NCBI RefSeq assembly: GCF_003387355.1
Contig: NZ_QUNH01000001.1
Coordinates: forward strand, 816,023-880,022
Origin: Winogradskyella sediminis
Lineage (GTDB): Bacteria > Bacteroidota > Bacteroidia > Flavobacteriales > Flavobacteriaceae
Direction: 5' to 3'
DNA length: 64,000 bases
Numbering within the stretch: position 1 is the stretch's first letter; each line of letters starts with the position of its first letter. The notes beneath the pieces were generated by a model that was not told the DNA's origin, did not search any database, and worked only from the letters and a program-made list of their open reading frames with translations. Below are positions 54,077 to 63,436 of this stretch, piece after piece. The position numbers and the translations under genes were made by a program.

Positions 54077-55639
54077 ATGAAATATCGTTTTCTTGCATTA
54101 CTATCAATTTTTTGTTTAAGTATTAGTGCTCAGGACTTGTCTCGCACAATGACTGTTACTGCTGGTACCTCTATGATTATAAAATCTGGCACCTCATTAG
54201 ATGCTAGTGAATTAAACCTTAAATCAACTTCAGATCGTTTTGCAACTGTTTTAGATGAAACAGGAAGTGTTTCTTCTGGAACTGTGGTTAATTATGATAG
54301 GTATGTTAATGTTGTAGGGACTAGTGCAGGTGGTGGTAATGATTTAATTTCGTTGCCAGTGAAAGCTACGGGTGCTACTTTTGGTGATTTTTTAGACTAT
54401 AACACGGATGGTACTACAACAACAGCTAATTCTGAGTATATGGCTAATTCGGGTACGATATATGCTTTTGGTCCATACAGTAATGTTCAAAAAGCTTACA
54501 TAAATTATAATGCAGCTACAGACTTGGCAGTTTCTCTAGAACGAGCTGTCGGATACAGAGCGGCTACAAATAGTGGTCAGACTTTAAGATTTACAGGTAC
54601 AATTTCTACCGAGACAGAAACAGTAAGTATTACTACAGTTGACGATTACAAATGGAACTCGGTTGGAAATCCATATCCTACTTATATAGATTCTCAAGCA
54701 TTCTTAACTGCAAATGAATCGAATTTAGACCCAGCATCTACGGCAATATATGCTTATAATAATGGTGCAGGATCTGGACCTGGAACAATAGGTGATTTTA
54801 CCATAATAAACTATTTAACAAATACATCTTTAAATATAGCACCTGGTCAAGGATTTTTATTGGCTAACTCTGGGACTACAGCCCACGATATTAATTTTAC
54901 CACAGCAATGCGCTTATTTAGTGGTGAAGATGATTTTATAGCAGGAAGAAACGACAACATTCAGCAAATGTTGAGATTAAAGGCAGAACATGCAAATGCA
55001 GATTTTGCTACAGAGATTTATTTTAATAATTTTTCTACTCAAGGTTTAGATCCTGGTTATGATGCTAAATTGTTTGGAGAGGCATCATTAAGTTTTTCAT
55101 TATTTTCTCATTTAGTAGAAGATAACGAAGGGGCTAGTATGGCAATCCAAAGTTTAGAAACTTTAAATGAAGAAGTGGCTATTCCGCTTGGGCTTAAGGT
55201 TGCAGAAGGTGAACAAGTAACGTTTAGTATTGAGAATTCTACTTTATCAAGCGATATTGAAGTATATCTTGAAGATAATTTAACAAATACATTTACCTTA
55301 TTAAATGATGGTAACTATACGTTTGTGGCAAATACCGAAATCTCAGGAACTGGAAGGTTTTATTTGCGATTAGGTAATGTAACCTTATCTCAAATAGACA
55401 ATGAAGTCAATAGTCTTAACTTATATACAGCTAATCAGAAAATTTTTGTAAAAGGACAATTATTAGAAACAACGCAAGTGAGTGTTTATGATAGTTTAGG
55501 GCGTTTAGTAATGGGTTCTAGTTTAGAAACAGGATCTAATGCAAATGAAATTGATGCGACACAATTAAGCACAGGTATTTACATCGTTAAATTAACTAAT
55601 GGTAAACAGAAGCTTACTAAAAAAGTTATACTTAAGTAA
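54077..55639 (+). CDS. Secreted protein with T9SS type A sorting domain
   Basis: 520-residue exported protein. Signal peptide 1-18 (LSISAQ). The body (about 20-440) is beta-rich without a domain I can name; it has repeated short motifs such as GNPYPTYIDS and APGQGFLLAN seen in large flavobacterial surface proteins. The last 75 residues (LNLYTANQKIFVKGQLL ... GIYIVKLTNGKQKLTKKVILK, in parts) are a T9SS type A sorting domain with the usual basic end. Function unknown; surface display is well supported. A strong bidirectional terminator follows. Confidence 0.85.
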   Translation: MKYRFLALLSIFCLSISAQDLSRTMTVTAGTSMIIKSGTSLDASELNLKSTSDRFATVLDETGSVSSGTVVNYDRYVNVVGTSAGGGNDLISLPVKATGATFGDFLDYNTDGTTTTANSEYMANSGTIYAFGPYSNVQKAYINYNAATDLAVSLERAVGYRAATNSGQTLRFTGTISTETETVSITTVDDYKWNSVGNPYPTYIDSQAFLTANESNLDPASTAIYAYNNGAGSGPGTIGDFTIINYLTNTSLNIAPGQGFLLANSGTTAHDINFTTAMRLFSGEDDFIAGRNDNIQQMLRLKAEHANADFATEIYFNNFSTQGLDPGYDAKLFGEASLSFSLFSHLVEDNEGASMAIQSLETLNEEVAIPLGLKVAEGEQVTFSIENSTLSSDIEVYLEDNLTNTFTLLNDGNYTFVANTEISGTGRFYLRLGNVTLSQIDNEVNSLNLYTANQKIFVKGQLLETTQVSVYDSLGRLVMGSSLETGSNANEIDATQLSTGIYIVKLTNGKQKLTKKVILK

Positions 55640-55662
55640 TTTTAAGAAAAAGAAATCATTTT

Positions 55663-55715
55663 AGAAATGGGTTAGTAGTTAAATAAAGATTTAACTACTA
55701 ACCCATTTTTTTTTG
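55663..55715. terminator. Strong bidirectional terminator
   Basis: Perfect 20-bp stem from AAATGGGTTAGTAGTTAAAT (55665-55684) to 55708, loop AAAG, then nine T. It lies between convergent genes (54077 plus, 55783 minus). Confidence 0.92.
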
Positions 55716-55782
55716 AATTTTTATCCTAATGAATTTCTGGAACTAATAGTATAGTAAAATAAGAAAGGTGGTATATTTAGTA

Positions 55783-56424
55783 TTATTTTCTTCCAAAATC
55801 TGCTGGTATTTCTCCCCAAGCTTTGGTTTCCCATTTTACAATAGTAGTACTATAATCGTTAGTTTTTAACCAGTGTACGGCCCGATCTACTAAATCGAAA
55901 ACAGGTTTGTTTTTTAGATTACGTTTTAACTTAGAATTACATGTTTTTTTTCGTACCCAACTCATAGCGGTTCTAGAATCTGTGTACATAATGCGGTCGC
56001 TATTATGTTGTTTTAAAAAAGCTAAACCATGAACTAATGCTAAAAATTCACCAATATTATTTGTGCCTTGCTCAAATGGTCCTTGATGAAAGAGTTGTTT
56101 TTTTGTCTTCGTATCCACACCTCTATATTCCATAATACCAGGATTTCCGCTAGAAGCAGCGTCAACCGCAATAGAATTGTAGTTAGGTAGACCTATTTTT
56201 TTTAGTTCTGCATCGGAAAGCCCACTTGAAAAAGTTTTGTTTTTTCCTATATAATCAAAGTAATTCCCTTTTAGTGCTTTCTCGGCTTCATCACGAGTTG
56301 TGAATGATTTGTATTGAGCGCCTTGGTAATCTTTTATTTGAGCTTTGCAGGCATTCCAAGTGTCATAAATCCCTTTTTTATGACCTTTCCAAACAGTATA
56401 GTATTTTTTTTTCTTTTTACTCAT
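55783..56424 (-). CDS. rnhA: Ribonuclease H with N-terminal viroplasmin domain
   Basis: 213-residue RNase HI. The N-terminal 50 residues (KYYTVWKGHKKGIYDTWNACKAQIKDY, in parts) form the caulimovirus viroplasmin/HBD domain that binds RNA-DNA hybrids, as in eukaryotic RNase H1. The catalytic domain (about 75-213) keeps the acidic residues: Asp in VDAASSGNPG, Glu in NIGEFLALVH, Asp in YTDSRTAMSW and Asp in IPADFGRK. It removes RNA from hybrids and primers. A 90-base gap separates it from purN on the same strand. Confidence 0.93.
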   Translation of the reverse strand: MSKKKKKYYTVWKGHKKGIYDTWNACKAQIKDYQGAQYKSFTTRDEAEKALKGNYFDYIGKNKTFSSGLSDAELKKIGLPNYNSIAVDAASSGNPGIMEYRGVDTKTKKQLFHQGPFEQGTNNIGEFLALVHGLAFLKQHNSDRIMYTDSRTAMSWVRKKTCNSKLKRNLKNKPVFDLVDRAVHWLKTNDYSTTIVKWETKAWGEIPADFGRK

Positions 56425-56513
56425 GTTCGCTTTCCCTGAAACGGGAGTCTCTATGTGTTATTTAAATAATATCGAGAATCTATTAAAGAGGCTTCGTCAA
56501 GCTTATTAAAAAG

Positions 56514-57080
56514 CTATTTATTTAATATTTTTTTAACCACTAAAGGAAAATGCTCCATTTCTAATAAATGGATTTTATTGGCAACATCTTCTGCAGTGTC
56601 CTGAGGAGAAACATCACATTTAGCCTGAAAAATTATAGCACCTTCATCATAATTTTCATTTACATAATGAATGGTGATGCCTGTTTCTGTTTCCTTGTTG
56701 TTGACAACAGCATTATGAACATGCATACCATACATGCCTTTTCCGCCGTATTTTGGTAATAGCGCTGGGTGTATATTTATCACTTTATTATGGTATTCTT
56801 TTAATATAAATTCAGGGAATTTCCATAAAAAGCCAGCTAGAATAATAAGATCTGGTTGCGATGCTTTTAAAATATTTAAGACATCATTAGATTTAGAAAA
56901 GGCTATTCTATTAAATGATAATGCGCTTACATTTAGTTTTTTACAGCGATCTATAACTTTGGCATGAGGATTGTTAGTTAATACCTGAATAACAGACGCC
57001 GTATCGCTGTTGTGAAAAAACTTAATTATATTTTCAGCATTAGAGCCACTTCCGGAAGCAAAAATTACAACACGTTTCAT
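56514..57080 (-). CDS. purN: Phosphoribosylglycinamide formyltransferase
   Basis: 188-residue enzyme adding formyl from 10-formyl-THF to GAR in purine synthesis. FASGSGSNAENII binds the phosphate; the catalytic Asn-His-Asp set is in INIHPALLPKYGGKGM and YDEGAII. The start is ATG 57080; the TTG one codon earlier is unlikely. It is divergent from acpP, a common arrangement in flavobacteria. Confidence 0.95.
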   Translation of the reverse strand: MKRVVIFASGSGSNAENIIKFFHNSDTASVIQVLTNNPHAKVIDRCKKLNVSALSFNRIAFSKSNDVLNILKASQPDLIILAGFLWKFPEFILKEYHNKVINIHPALLPKYGGKGMYGMHVHNAVVNNKETETGITIHYVNENYDEGAIIFQAKCDVSPQDTAEDVANKIHLLEMEHFPLVVKKILNK

Positions 57081-57315
57081 CAATAGGTTTATATTTTAAA
57101 TTATTATTCGATGGACTCTGCTAATTAAAATTACAGAATGCAATGCAACCTTTATAACAAGCCCATTTCATATACAGCTATAGCACTTCTAATTATTCGA
57201 ACAAAAAAAAGAATAATAATTAACAATTAGAGTAAATTAAAAATACTTTATATTTATTTTTACTAAATTACAAACACATTTTAACTGTAAAGATGATTAT
57301 TCAAATAAAGTTTTT

Positions 57316-57323
57316 TATTTTTG
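57316..57323 (+). promoter_or_regulatory. TAnnTTTG -7 box for acpP
   Basis: TATTTTTG, an exact -7 match 31 bases before the acpP ATG, in a T-rich stretch; no clear -33 TTG. Confidence 0.5.
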
Positions 57324-57354
57324 CCATCTAATTAAAACTTAAAATTAAAAAATT

Positions 57355-57588
57355 ATGTCAGACATTGCATCACGAGTAAAAGCGATTATCGTAGATAAAT
57401 TAGGTGTTGATGAAAACGAAGTTGTAACTGAAGCAAGCTTCACAAACGATTTAGGAGCGGATTCATTAGATACTGTAGAATTAATAATGGAATTTGAAAA
57501 AGAATTCGATATTCAAATACCAGACGATCAAGCTGAAAATATAGCAACAGTTGGTCAAGCGGTTTCTTACATAGAAGAAGCAAAATAA
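57355..57588 (+). CDS. acpP: Acyl carrier protein
   Basis: 77-residue acidic carrier protein. The phosphopantetheine attachment site is Ser37 in [10 protein letters not shown]. Length and composition are typical. It is 13 bases upstream of fabF; acpP-fabF-rnc form one operon in many bacteria. Confidence 0.98.
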   Translation: MSDIASRVKAIIVDKLGVDENEVVTEASFTNDLGADSLDTVELIMEFEKEFDIQIPDDQAENIATVGQAVSYIEEAK

Positions 57589-57601
57589 TAACTCAATTTT
57601 T

Positions 57602-58852
57602 ATGGAATTAAAGCGAGTCGTAGTAACGGGTTTAGGTGCACTTACACCAATAGGGAATACCAAAGATGAATATTGGGACGCTCTTATTAGTGGAAAAAGT
57701 GGTGCCGCAACGGTCACACATTTTGATCCAGAAAAGTTCAAAACGAAGTTCGCTTGTGAAGTAAAAAACTTTGAAGTTACTGACTTTATTGATAGAAAGT
57801 TAGCTAAGCGAATGGATAAATTTTCGCAGTATGCAATGGTCGCTTCTGATGAAGCTATTGTAGACTCAAAATTAGATCTAGACGCTGTAAACAAATTGAG
57901 AGTAGGAGTTATTTGGGGTGCTGGTATAGGTGGTTTAGAAACATTTCAAGATGAAGTGTTAAACTTTGCTGCTGGTGACGGAACACCTCGATTTAACCCA
58001 TTCTTTATACCTAAAATGATTGCTGATATAGCACCAGGAAACATATCTATAAAATATGGTTTTATGGGACCTAATTATGCCACAGTATCTGCATGTGCTT
58101 CTTCTGCAAATTCAATGATCGATGCTTTAAACACAATACGTTTAGGGACATGTGATGTTGTAATTACAGGAGGAAGTGAAGCTGCCGTTACTATTGCTGG
58201 TATGGGAGGGTTTAATGCTATGCACGCTATGAGTACTCGTAACGATAATCCACAAACGGCTTCTAGACCATTTGATGCAAACCGAGATGGTTTTGTATTG
58301 GGTGAAGGAGCAGGTGCGATTGTGTTAGAAGAGTATGAACACGCAAAGGCAAGAGGAGCTAAAATCTATGCAGAAGTAGTAGGTGGAGGTTTATCTTCAG
58401 ATGCGTATCATATGACAGCTCCACATCCTGATGGAATTGGTGTTGTTGCAGTGATGAAAAATTGTTTAGAAAATGCTGGTTTAAAACCTGAAGATGTAGA
58501 TCATATTAATACTCATGGTACATCAACACCATTAGGTGATGTGGCCGAACTGAAAGCTATATCTGAAGTGTTTGGCAGTCATGCTAAAAATATAAATATT
58601 AATTCTACAAAATCTATGACCGGACACTTGTTAGGTGCTGCTGGTGCTATTGAGTCTATTGCTTCTATCTTAGCTATGGAACATGGTATTGTGCCACCAA
58701 CAATTAACCACGAAACGGTTGACGAAAACATAGATCCAGAATTAAATTTAACACTCAATAAAGCTCAGAAACGAGATATTAAAGTCGCAATGAGTAATAC
58801 ATTTGGATTTGGCGGACATAACGCTTGTGTATTATTTAAAAAACTAGATTAA
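57602..58852 (+). CDS. fabF: 3-oxoacyl-ACP synthase II
   Basis: 416-residue elongating KAS II. The catalytic Cys is in SACASSANSM and the two His in INTHGTSTPLGD and STKSMTGHLLGAAG, giving the Cys-His-His triad; Lys of NSTKSM is also conserved. VVVTGLGALTPIG is the standard start. It follows acpP by 13 bases and precedes rnc by 7, so the carrier, its condensing enzyme and RNase III are expressed together. Confidence 0.97.
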   Translation: MELKRVVVTGLGALTPIGNTKDEYWDALISGKSGAATVTHFDPEKFKTKFACEVKNFEVTDFIDRKLAKRMDKFSQYAMVASDEAIVDSKLDLDAVNKLRVGVIWGAGIGGLETFQDEVLNFAAGDGTPRFNPFFIPKMIADIAPGNISIKYGFMGPNYATVSACASSANSMIDALNTIRLGTCDVVITGGSEAAVTIAGMGGFNAMHAMSTRNDNPQTASRPFDANRDGFVLGEGAGAIVLEEYEHAKARGAKIYAEVVGGGLSSDAYHMTAPHPDGIGVVAVMKNCLENAGLKPEDVDHINTHGTSTPLGDVAELKAISEVFGSHAKNININSTKSMTGHLLGAAGAIESIASILAMEHGIVPPTINHETVDENIDPELNLTLNKAQKRDIKVAMSNTFGFGGHNACVLFKKLD

Positions 58853-58859
58853 ATCCTGA

Positions 58860-59600
58860 ATGAGCTTCATTCGTAACATATTAAATTCCCGTTCTCCAGA
58901 AGACGGGAATTTTTTTTTAAAAATGAAAGAGATTGTTGGGTTCAAACCTAAGTCTAAGTCGCTATATATCACCGCATTTACGCATCGTTCTATGAATCTA
59001 AAAGACGATAAAGGTAATACCATTAATTATGAGCGTTTAGAGTTCGTTGGTGATGCAATTCTCGGTTCAGTAATTGCAGCTTATTTATATGAAAAAGTAC
59101 CACATGGAGACGAAGGATATCTTACCAAAATGCGTTCTAAAGTGGTAAGCAGAGAACACCTTAATAAGCTAGGTGAGGAATTAGGACTTATTAATTTTGT
59201 TGAAAGTAGGATTCCAACATCAAATTTTGGAAATAATATTCACGGTAACCTTTTTGAAGCCTTAGTTGGTGCAATCTACTTAGATAAAGGTTATAGTTTC
59301 TGTGAAAAATTTATTTATAAACGTGTTATCAATCCGCATGTAGATATTGAGGCGTTAGAAGGTAAGGTTATTAGTTATAAGAGTTTATTAATAGAGTGGT
59401 GTCAAAAAGAAAAGCACACCTTCAATTACGACGTATATGAAGATACAGGTAAAGATGAATTAAAACATTTTTCTGTAAAGCTCACTATTAATAATAAAGT
59501 GGTTTCTAAAGCGCGAGCCACATCTAAGAAAAAGGCAGAAGAGAAAGCGTCTAAACGTGCCTTTTTTGCATTTCAAAATCAAATCACTAAGCTGTCCTAA
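58860..59600 (+). CDS. rnc: Ribonuclease III
   Basis: 246-residue double-strand RNA endonuclease. The catalytic signature ERLEFVGDAILGSV (about 59-72) and the second acidic site NLFEALVGAIYLDKG (metal-binding Glu) are present; residues about 175-245 form the dsRNA-binding domain with the KARATSKKKAEEKASKRAF helix. It processes rRNA and structured transcripts. Last gene of the acpP-fabF-rnc unit. Confidence 0.96.
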   Translation: MSFIRNILNSRSPEDGNFFLKMKEIVGFKPKSKSLYITAFTHRSMNLKDDKGNTINYERLEFVGDAILGSVIAAYLYEKVPHGDEGYLTKMRSKVVSREHLNKLGEELGLINFVESRIPTSNFGNNIHGNLFEALVGAIYLDKGYSFCEKFIYKRVINPHVDIEALEGKVISYKSLLIEWCQKEKHTFNYDVYEDTGKDELKHFSVKLTINNKVVSKARATSKKKAEEKASKRAFFAFQNQITKLS

Positions 59601-59731
59601 GATTTATTTTCTAACTAAATTTTTTCAACCTTACTATAACGTTTTCGTAGAATTTAAAGCCTAATCTTAGCATATTCTTAATAAACATAAGCGATTAATG
59701 TACTATATTTACCGTTCAAAGTTATAATAGT

Positions 59732-60211
59732 ATGGCTTTACACAAACTTCAGGTAAATGATTTCTATGATGATGCCTATAAACTAATTGCGATTCATTGT
59801 AGGTTAGAGGATTATCGATTGGCTTATTTGCTTAATAAGCATTTAGAGCTGAAGTTAGAACGTAAGGATAAAGATATAGACTTTAAATATTTAGAGTCTT
59901 CATACAGTATTTTTGAATGGGATAATGAAACGGAGTACGTATTATGGAATTTAATTTCTAATGTATGTAAAAAAGAAGAGGATAGTTTAAGTAGTACAGG
60001 AACATTGTTTAGCAATACTGAAAAAGTACTCAAAACATTTCATTTAATTTCCGAATATAAGAAAGTAGATTATTTCATAAAAATTTCAGACGAGATACAA
60101 AATGTAGACGAGAAATTTATCCTAAATAAGTTACAAGCTATCCCACAAATAATAACAAGTTATACGGTAGATCCGTTAAAAATAAAGTCGAAAGACCATT
60201 TAATATTTTGA
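59732..60211 (+). CDS. IPExxxVDY family protein
   Basis: 159-residue protein of a Bacteroidota family named for a central motif; here it reads ISEYKKVDYFIKI. The N-terminus HKLQVNDFYDDAYKLIAIHCRLEDYRLAYLLNKHL (in parts) and C-terminus KIKSKDHLIF are characteristic of the family. No signal peptide or membrane span, and no known function. It lies 4 bases before pyk, a conserved position in flavobacteria, which hints at a link to glycolysis or only to shared expression. Confidence 0.82.
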   Translation: MALHKLQVNDFYDDAYKLIAIHCRLEDYRLAYLLNKHLELKLERKDKDIDFKYLESSYSIFEWDNETEYVLWNLISNVCKKEEDSLSSTGTLFSNTEKVLKTFHLISEYKKVDYFIKISDEIQNVDEKFILNKLQAIPQIITSYTVDPLKIKSKDHLIF

Positions 60212-60215
60212 ATTG

Positions 60216-61658
60216 ATGTCAACAAACAAGAAAACAAAAATAGTAGCCACATTAGGTCCCGCAACAAGCACTAAAGAAGTATTAAAATCCATGCTAGATG
60301 AAGGGTGTAATGTATTTAGAATTAACTTCTCTCATGCCGATTATAAAGACGTTGAAGAACGTATAAAAATGATTAGAGAACTAAACGAGGAGTATGGATA
60401 TAACGCCTCAATTTTAGGAGATCTTCAAGGTCCTAAATTGCGCGTAGGTACCATGAAAGGTGAAGTTATTGTTAACGAAGGTGACGAAATTATTTTTGCA
60501 ACCGGAGAACGTTTTGAAGGAACTAAAGAGCGTGTTTACATGACTTATGATAATTTTCCTCAAGATGCGCAACCAGGTGAACGCATATTATTAGATGATG
60601 GAAAATTGATTTTTGAAGTTGTTTCTACAGATAAAGTTTCTGAGGTTAAAGCAAGAGTTATTCAAGGAGGACCATTAAAATCTAAGAAAGGTGTTAACCT
60701 TCCAAATACCAATATATCGCAACCAGCCTTAACAGAAAAAGATATTGAAGATGCAATTTTTGCAATAGGGCAACAAGTTGATTGGATTGCATTATCCTTT
60801 GTACGTCATGCTGAAGATTTAATGCAGTTAGAGCAATTAATTAATGAGCATAGTGACCATAAGATACCAATTATTGCCAAAATTGAAAAGCCTGAAGCTG
60901 TTGAGAACATTGATAAAATTGTAGCATATTGCGACGGTTTAATGGTAGCTCGTGGTGATTTAGGTGTTGAGATACCTGCGGAAGAGGTGCCATTAATTCA
61001 AAAACAATTGGTGCTTAGAGCAAAACGTGCTAGAATTCCAGTAATTATCGCAACTCAAATGATGGAAACCATGATTACGAGCTTAACACCTACACGTGCT
61101 GAGGTTAATGATGTTGCCAATTCTGTTATGGATGGTGCAGATGCTGTAATGTTATCTGGAGAAACATCTGTTGGGCAATATCCTGTTCAGGTTATACGCC
61201 AAATGTCTAATATTATTCGTAGCGTAGAGGATTCTCCACTTATTGAAGTGCCACAGTCTCCTCCGCATATTCGTACTAAACGTTATATTACTAAGGCTAT
61301 TTGTTTCCATGCGGCTAATATGGCCAATGAAATTAATGCTAAAGCCATTTCAACATTAACAAATAGTGGTTATACCGCTTTTCAGATTTCCGCTTGGAGG
61401 CCTTCAGCTCATATTTTAGTATTTACTTCAAACAAACGTATATTAACGCAACTTAGTTTACTTTGGGGTGTAAAGGCGTTTTATTACGACAAATTTGTAA
61501 GTACAGATGAAACTATCGAAGATGTTAATGCCATTGCTTGTAAAAAAGGATATTTAGACGTTGGAGATATGCTTATCAGTTTAGCCGCTATGCCTATACA
61601 AGAGAAAGGTATGGTGAATACTTTACGTGTGTCTGAAATAGAGAGTTGTAGTTTCTAA
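60216..61658 (+). CDS. pyk: Pyruvate kinase
   Basis: 480-residue glycolytic enzyme making pyruvate and ATP from phosphoenolpyruvate. TKIVATLGPATS starts the barrel; the active-site Lys is in IIAKIEKPEAVENID; the metal and substrate loop is MVARGDLGVEIP, followed by ATQMMETMI and SGETSVGQYP. The C-terminal domain ends normally. I choose ATG 60216; the TTG one codon upstream is unlikely. It follows the IPExxxVDY gene. Confidence 0.97.
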   Translation: MSTNKKTKIVATLGPATSTKEVLKSMLDEGCNVFRINFSHADYKDVEERIKMIRELNEEYGYNASILGDLQGPKLRVGTMKGEVIVNEGDEIIFATGERFEGTKERVYMTYDNFPQDAQPGERILLDDGKLIFEVVSTDKVSEVKARVIQGGPLKSKKGVNLPNTNISQPALTEKDIEDAIFAIGQQVDWIALSFVRHAEDLMQLEQLINEHSDHKIPIIAKIEKPEAVENIDKIVAYCDGLMVARGDLGVEIPAEEVPLIQKQLVLRAKRARIPVIIATQMMETMITSLTPTRAEVNDVANSVMDGADAVMLSGETSVGQYPVQVIRQMSNIIRSVEDSPLIEVPQSPPHIRTKRYITKAICFHAANMANEINAKAISTLTNSGYTAFQISAWRPSAHILVFTSNKRILTQLSLLWGVKAFYYDKFVSTDETIEDVNAIACKKGYLDVGDMLISLAAMPIQEKGMVNTLRVSEIESCSF

Positions 61659-61687
61659 ACTTCAAATAAGACTTTAATAATTATTGA

Positions 61688-61728
61688 AATGCAGTATGGT
61701 TTATTAATTATACTGCATTCTTATTTTT
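61688..61728 (+). terminator. Terminator hairpin between pyk and dinB
   Basis: 10-bp stem AATGCAGTAT / ATACTGCATT with a 12-base loop, followed by CTTATTTTT. It lies between convergent pyk and dinB and ends pyk. Confidence 0.72.
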
Positions 61729-61742
61729 ACGTGGTATATTTA

Positions 61743-62855
61743 TTAAAAGCTAAATTTTAATTGAACATTTATTTCTAAGTTATCTGCTTGTAAAGATTTT
61801 GATGTTTTTGGTTGTTCTGTGTTTAAATTAGATAATGCTATGCCTAAGAGTCTAACAGAATTGTTTAGTTTATTTTGATAAAGCAAATCTTTAGCCGTTT
61901 CTAGTATAATTGATTTATCACTAATAAAATATGGTAAGGATTTGCTGCGCGTTTGTAAAGAAAAGTCACTATATTTTATTTTTAAAGTAATTGTTTTTCC
62001 AGAAATGTTATTTTTTCTGAGCCGTTTTGCCACCTCTTCAGAAATCTGTTCTAATTTTTCTAACATAAAAATTTCAGAAGATAAGTTTTTGCTAAACGTG
62101 CGCTCTGCGGCCAACGATTTTCTAATTCGGTTTGGTTTTACTTCGCTTGTATGAATGCCTCTTACCACATGATAATAATAACTGCCTGATTTGCCAAAAT
62201 TATCTTCTAAATACCTTAAACTTTTAGATTTTAAATCCTTCCCAGTAAAAATTCCTTTTAAATACATTTTTTCAGCGGTGACTTTGCCTACTCCGTAGAA
62301 TTTTCTAATGTCTAAATCTTCTAAAAACGATAGTAGATCTTCTGGGTTTACAGTTTTCTGGCCATTAGGTTTATTATAGTCACTCGCTACTTTTGCAATA
62401 AATTTATTAATAGAAATGCCTGCGGAAGCTGTTAAGCCTACTTCATTAAAAATACGTTGTCTTATTTCTTGGGCTATTAAAGATGCGCTAGGTAGTCCTA
62501 TTTTGTTTTCTGTGACATCTAAATAGGCTTCGTCAAGAGATAATGGTTCTACCAAATCTGTATATTCAAGAAATATCTTTCTAATCCGGTTTGAAATTTC
62601 CCTATAACGTTCAAAATCTGTTTTTACAAAAATGAGATCGGGACACAGTTTTATAGCTAACCGGCCAGACATGGCGCTTTTTACACCAAACTTTCTTGCT
62701 TCGTAGCTTGCGGCACTAACTACACCACGATTTCCACCGCCTCCAACAGCAATAGGTTTACCTTTAAGATCTGGATGATCCATTTGTGCTACAGAAGCGT
62801 AAAATGCATCCATATCGACATGAATTATCTTTCTTATTGGTAAATCGTTTATCAT
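61743..62855 (-). CDS. dinB: DNA polymerase IV (Y family)
   Basis: 370-residue error-prone translesion polymerase. Catalytic residues: HVDMDAFYASV (Asp), PLSLDEAYLDVTE (Asp-Glu); the helix-hairpin-helix region has YGVGKVTAEKMY and the little finger domain follows. The C-terminal end is QLKFSF, close to the QLxLF beta-clamp-binding consensus. No LexA-type operator is evident upstream. Length is normal. Confidence 0.94.
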   Translation of the reverse strand: MINDLPIRKIIHVDMDAFYASVAQMDHPDLKGKPIAVGGGGNRGVVSAASYEARKFGVKSAMSGRLAIKLCPDLIFVKTDFERYREISNRIRKIFLEYTDLVEPLSLDEAYLDVTENKIGLPSASLIAQEIRQRIFNEVGLTASAGISINKFIAKVASDYNKPNGQKTVNPEDLLSFLEDLDIRKFYGVGKVTAEKMYLKGIFTGKDLKSKSLRYLEDNFGKSGSYYYHVVRGIHTSEVKPNRIRKSLAAERTFSKNLSSEIFMLEKLEQISEEVAKRLRKNNISGKTITLKIKYSDFSLQTRSKSLPYFISDKSIILETAKDLLYQNKLNNSVRLLGIALSNLNTEQPKTSKSLQADNLEINVQLKFSF

Positions 62856-62907
62856 ACTGTAAATTTAAACATTTAATACCTTTTAGTAGTAATCAATAAA
62901 ACCTGTG

Positions 62908-63378
62908 ATGATTGAAATAGAACGAAAATTTTTAGTCAATTCTGATGCTTTTAAAGCGGAGGCCAATACGCATTATATTATAAAACAAGGATTCTTAAAC
63001 AGTGATAAAGCACGAACAGTAAGAGTTCGATTAAAAAATGACAAAGGTTATTTAACTGTAAAAGGAAAATCTTCGGCTAACGGTTTGTCTCGATTTGAAT
63101 GGGAGACAGAAATATCTAAGTTAGAAGCCGAAGCACTCTTAAAACTGTGTGAACCAGGTATAATTGATAAAACGCGATTTGAAGTGACGAAGCATGGACA
63201 TATTTTTGAAATTGATGTATTTTATGGTGAGAATGAAGGTTTAATTATGGCAGAAGTTGAGCTAAACTCCGAATCTGAAACCTTTTTAAAACCAGAGTGG
63301 TTGGGTAAAGAAGTGACTGGAGATATTAGGTACTATAACTCGATGTTAAGTAAGCGTCCATTTAAAGAATGGGAATAA
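62908..63378 (+). CDS. CYTH domain protein (triphosphate tunnel metalloenzyme)
   Basis: 156-residue protein. The N-terminal motif EIERKFLV fits the ExExK signature of CYTH enzymes, and alternating charged strands RVRLKNDKGYLTVKGK and DKTRFEV build the triphosphate tunnel. Relatives hydrolyse thiamine triphosphate, inorganic triphosphate or make cAMP; short stand-alone bacterial forms are usually tripolyphosphatases. I choose ATG 62908 over GTG one codon earlier. A terminator follows. Confidence 0.88.
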   Translation: MIEIERKFLVNSDAFKAEANTHYIIKQGFLNSDKARTVRVRLKNDKGYLTVKGKSSANGLSRFEWETEISKLEAEALLKLCEPGIIDKTRFEVTKHGHIFEIDVFYGENEGLIMAEVELNSESETFLKPEWLGKEVTGDIRYYNSMLSKRPFKEWE

Positions 63379-63413
63379 AAAAAGCCTATTCAAATAATTG
63401 AATAGGCTTTTTT
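63377..63413. terminator. Bidirectional terminator
   Basis: 12-bp stem AAGCCTATTCAA / TTGAATAGGCTT, loop ATAA, with A-run and T-run on both sides, between the convergent CYTH gene and the OmpA-family gene. Confidence 0.9.
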
Positions 63414-63436
63414 CAGTATTAAATGTGATGAGTTGT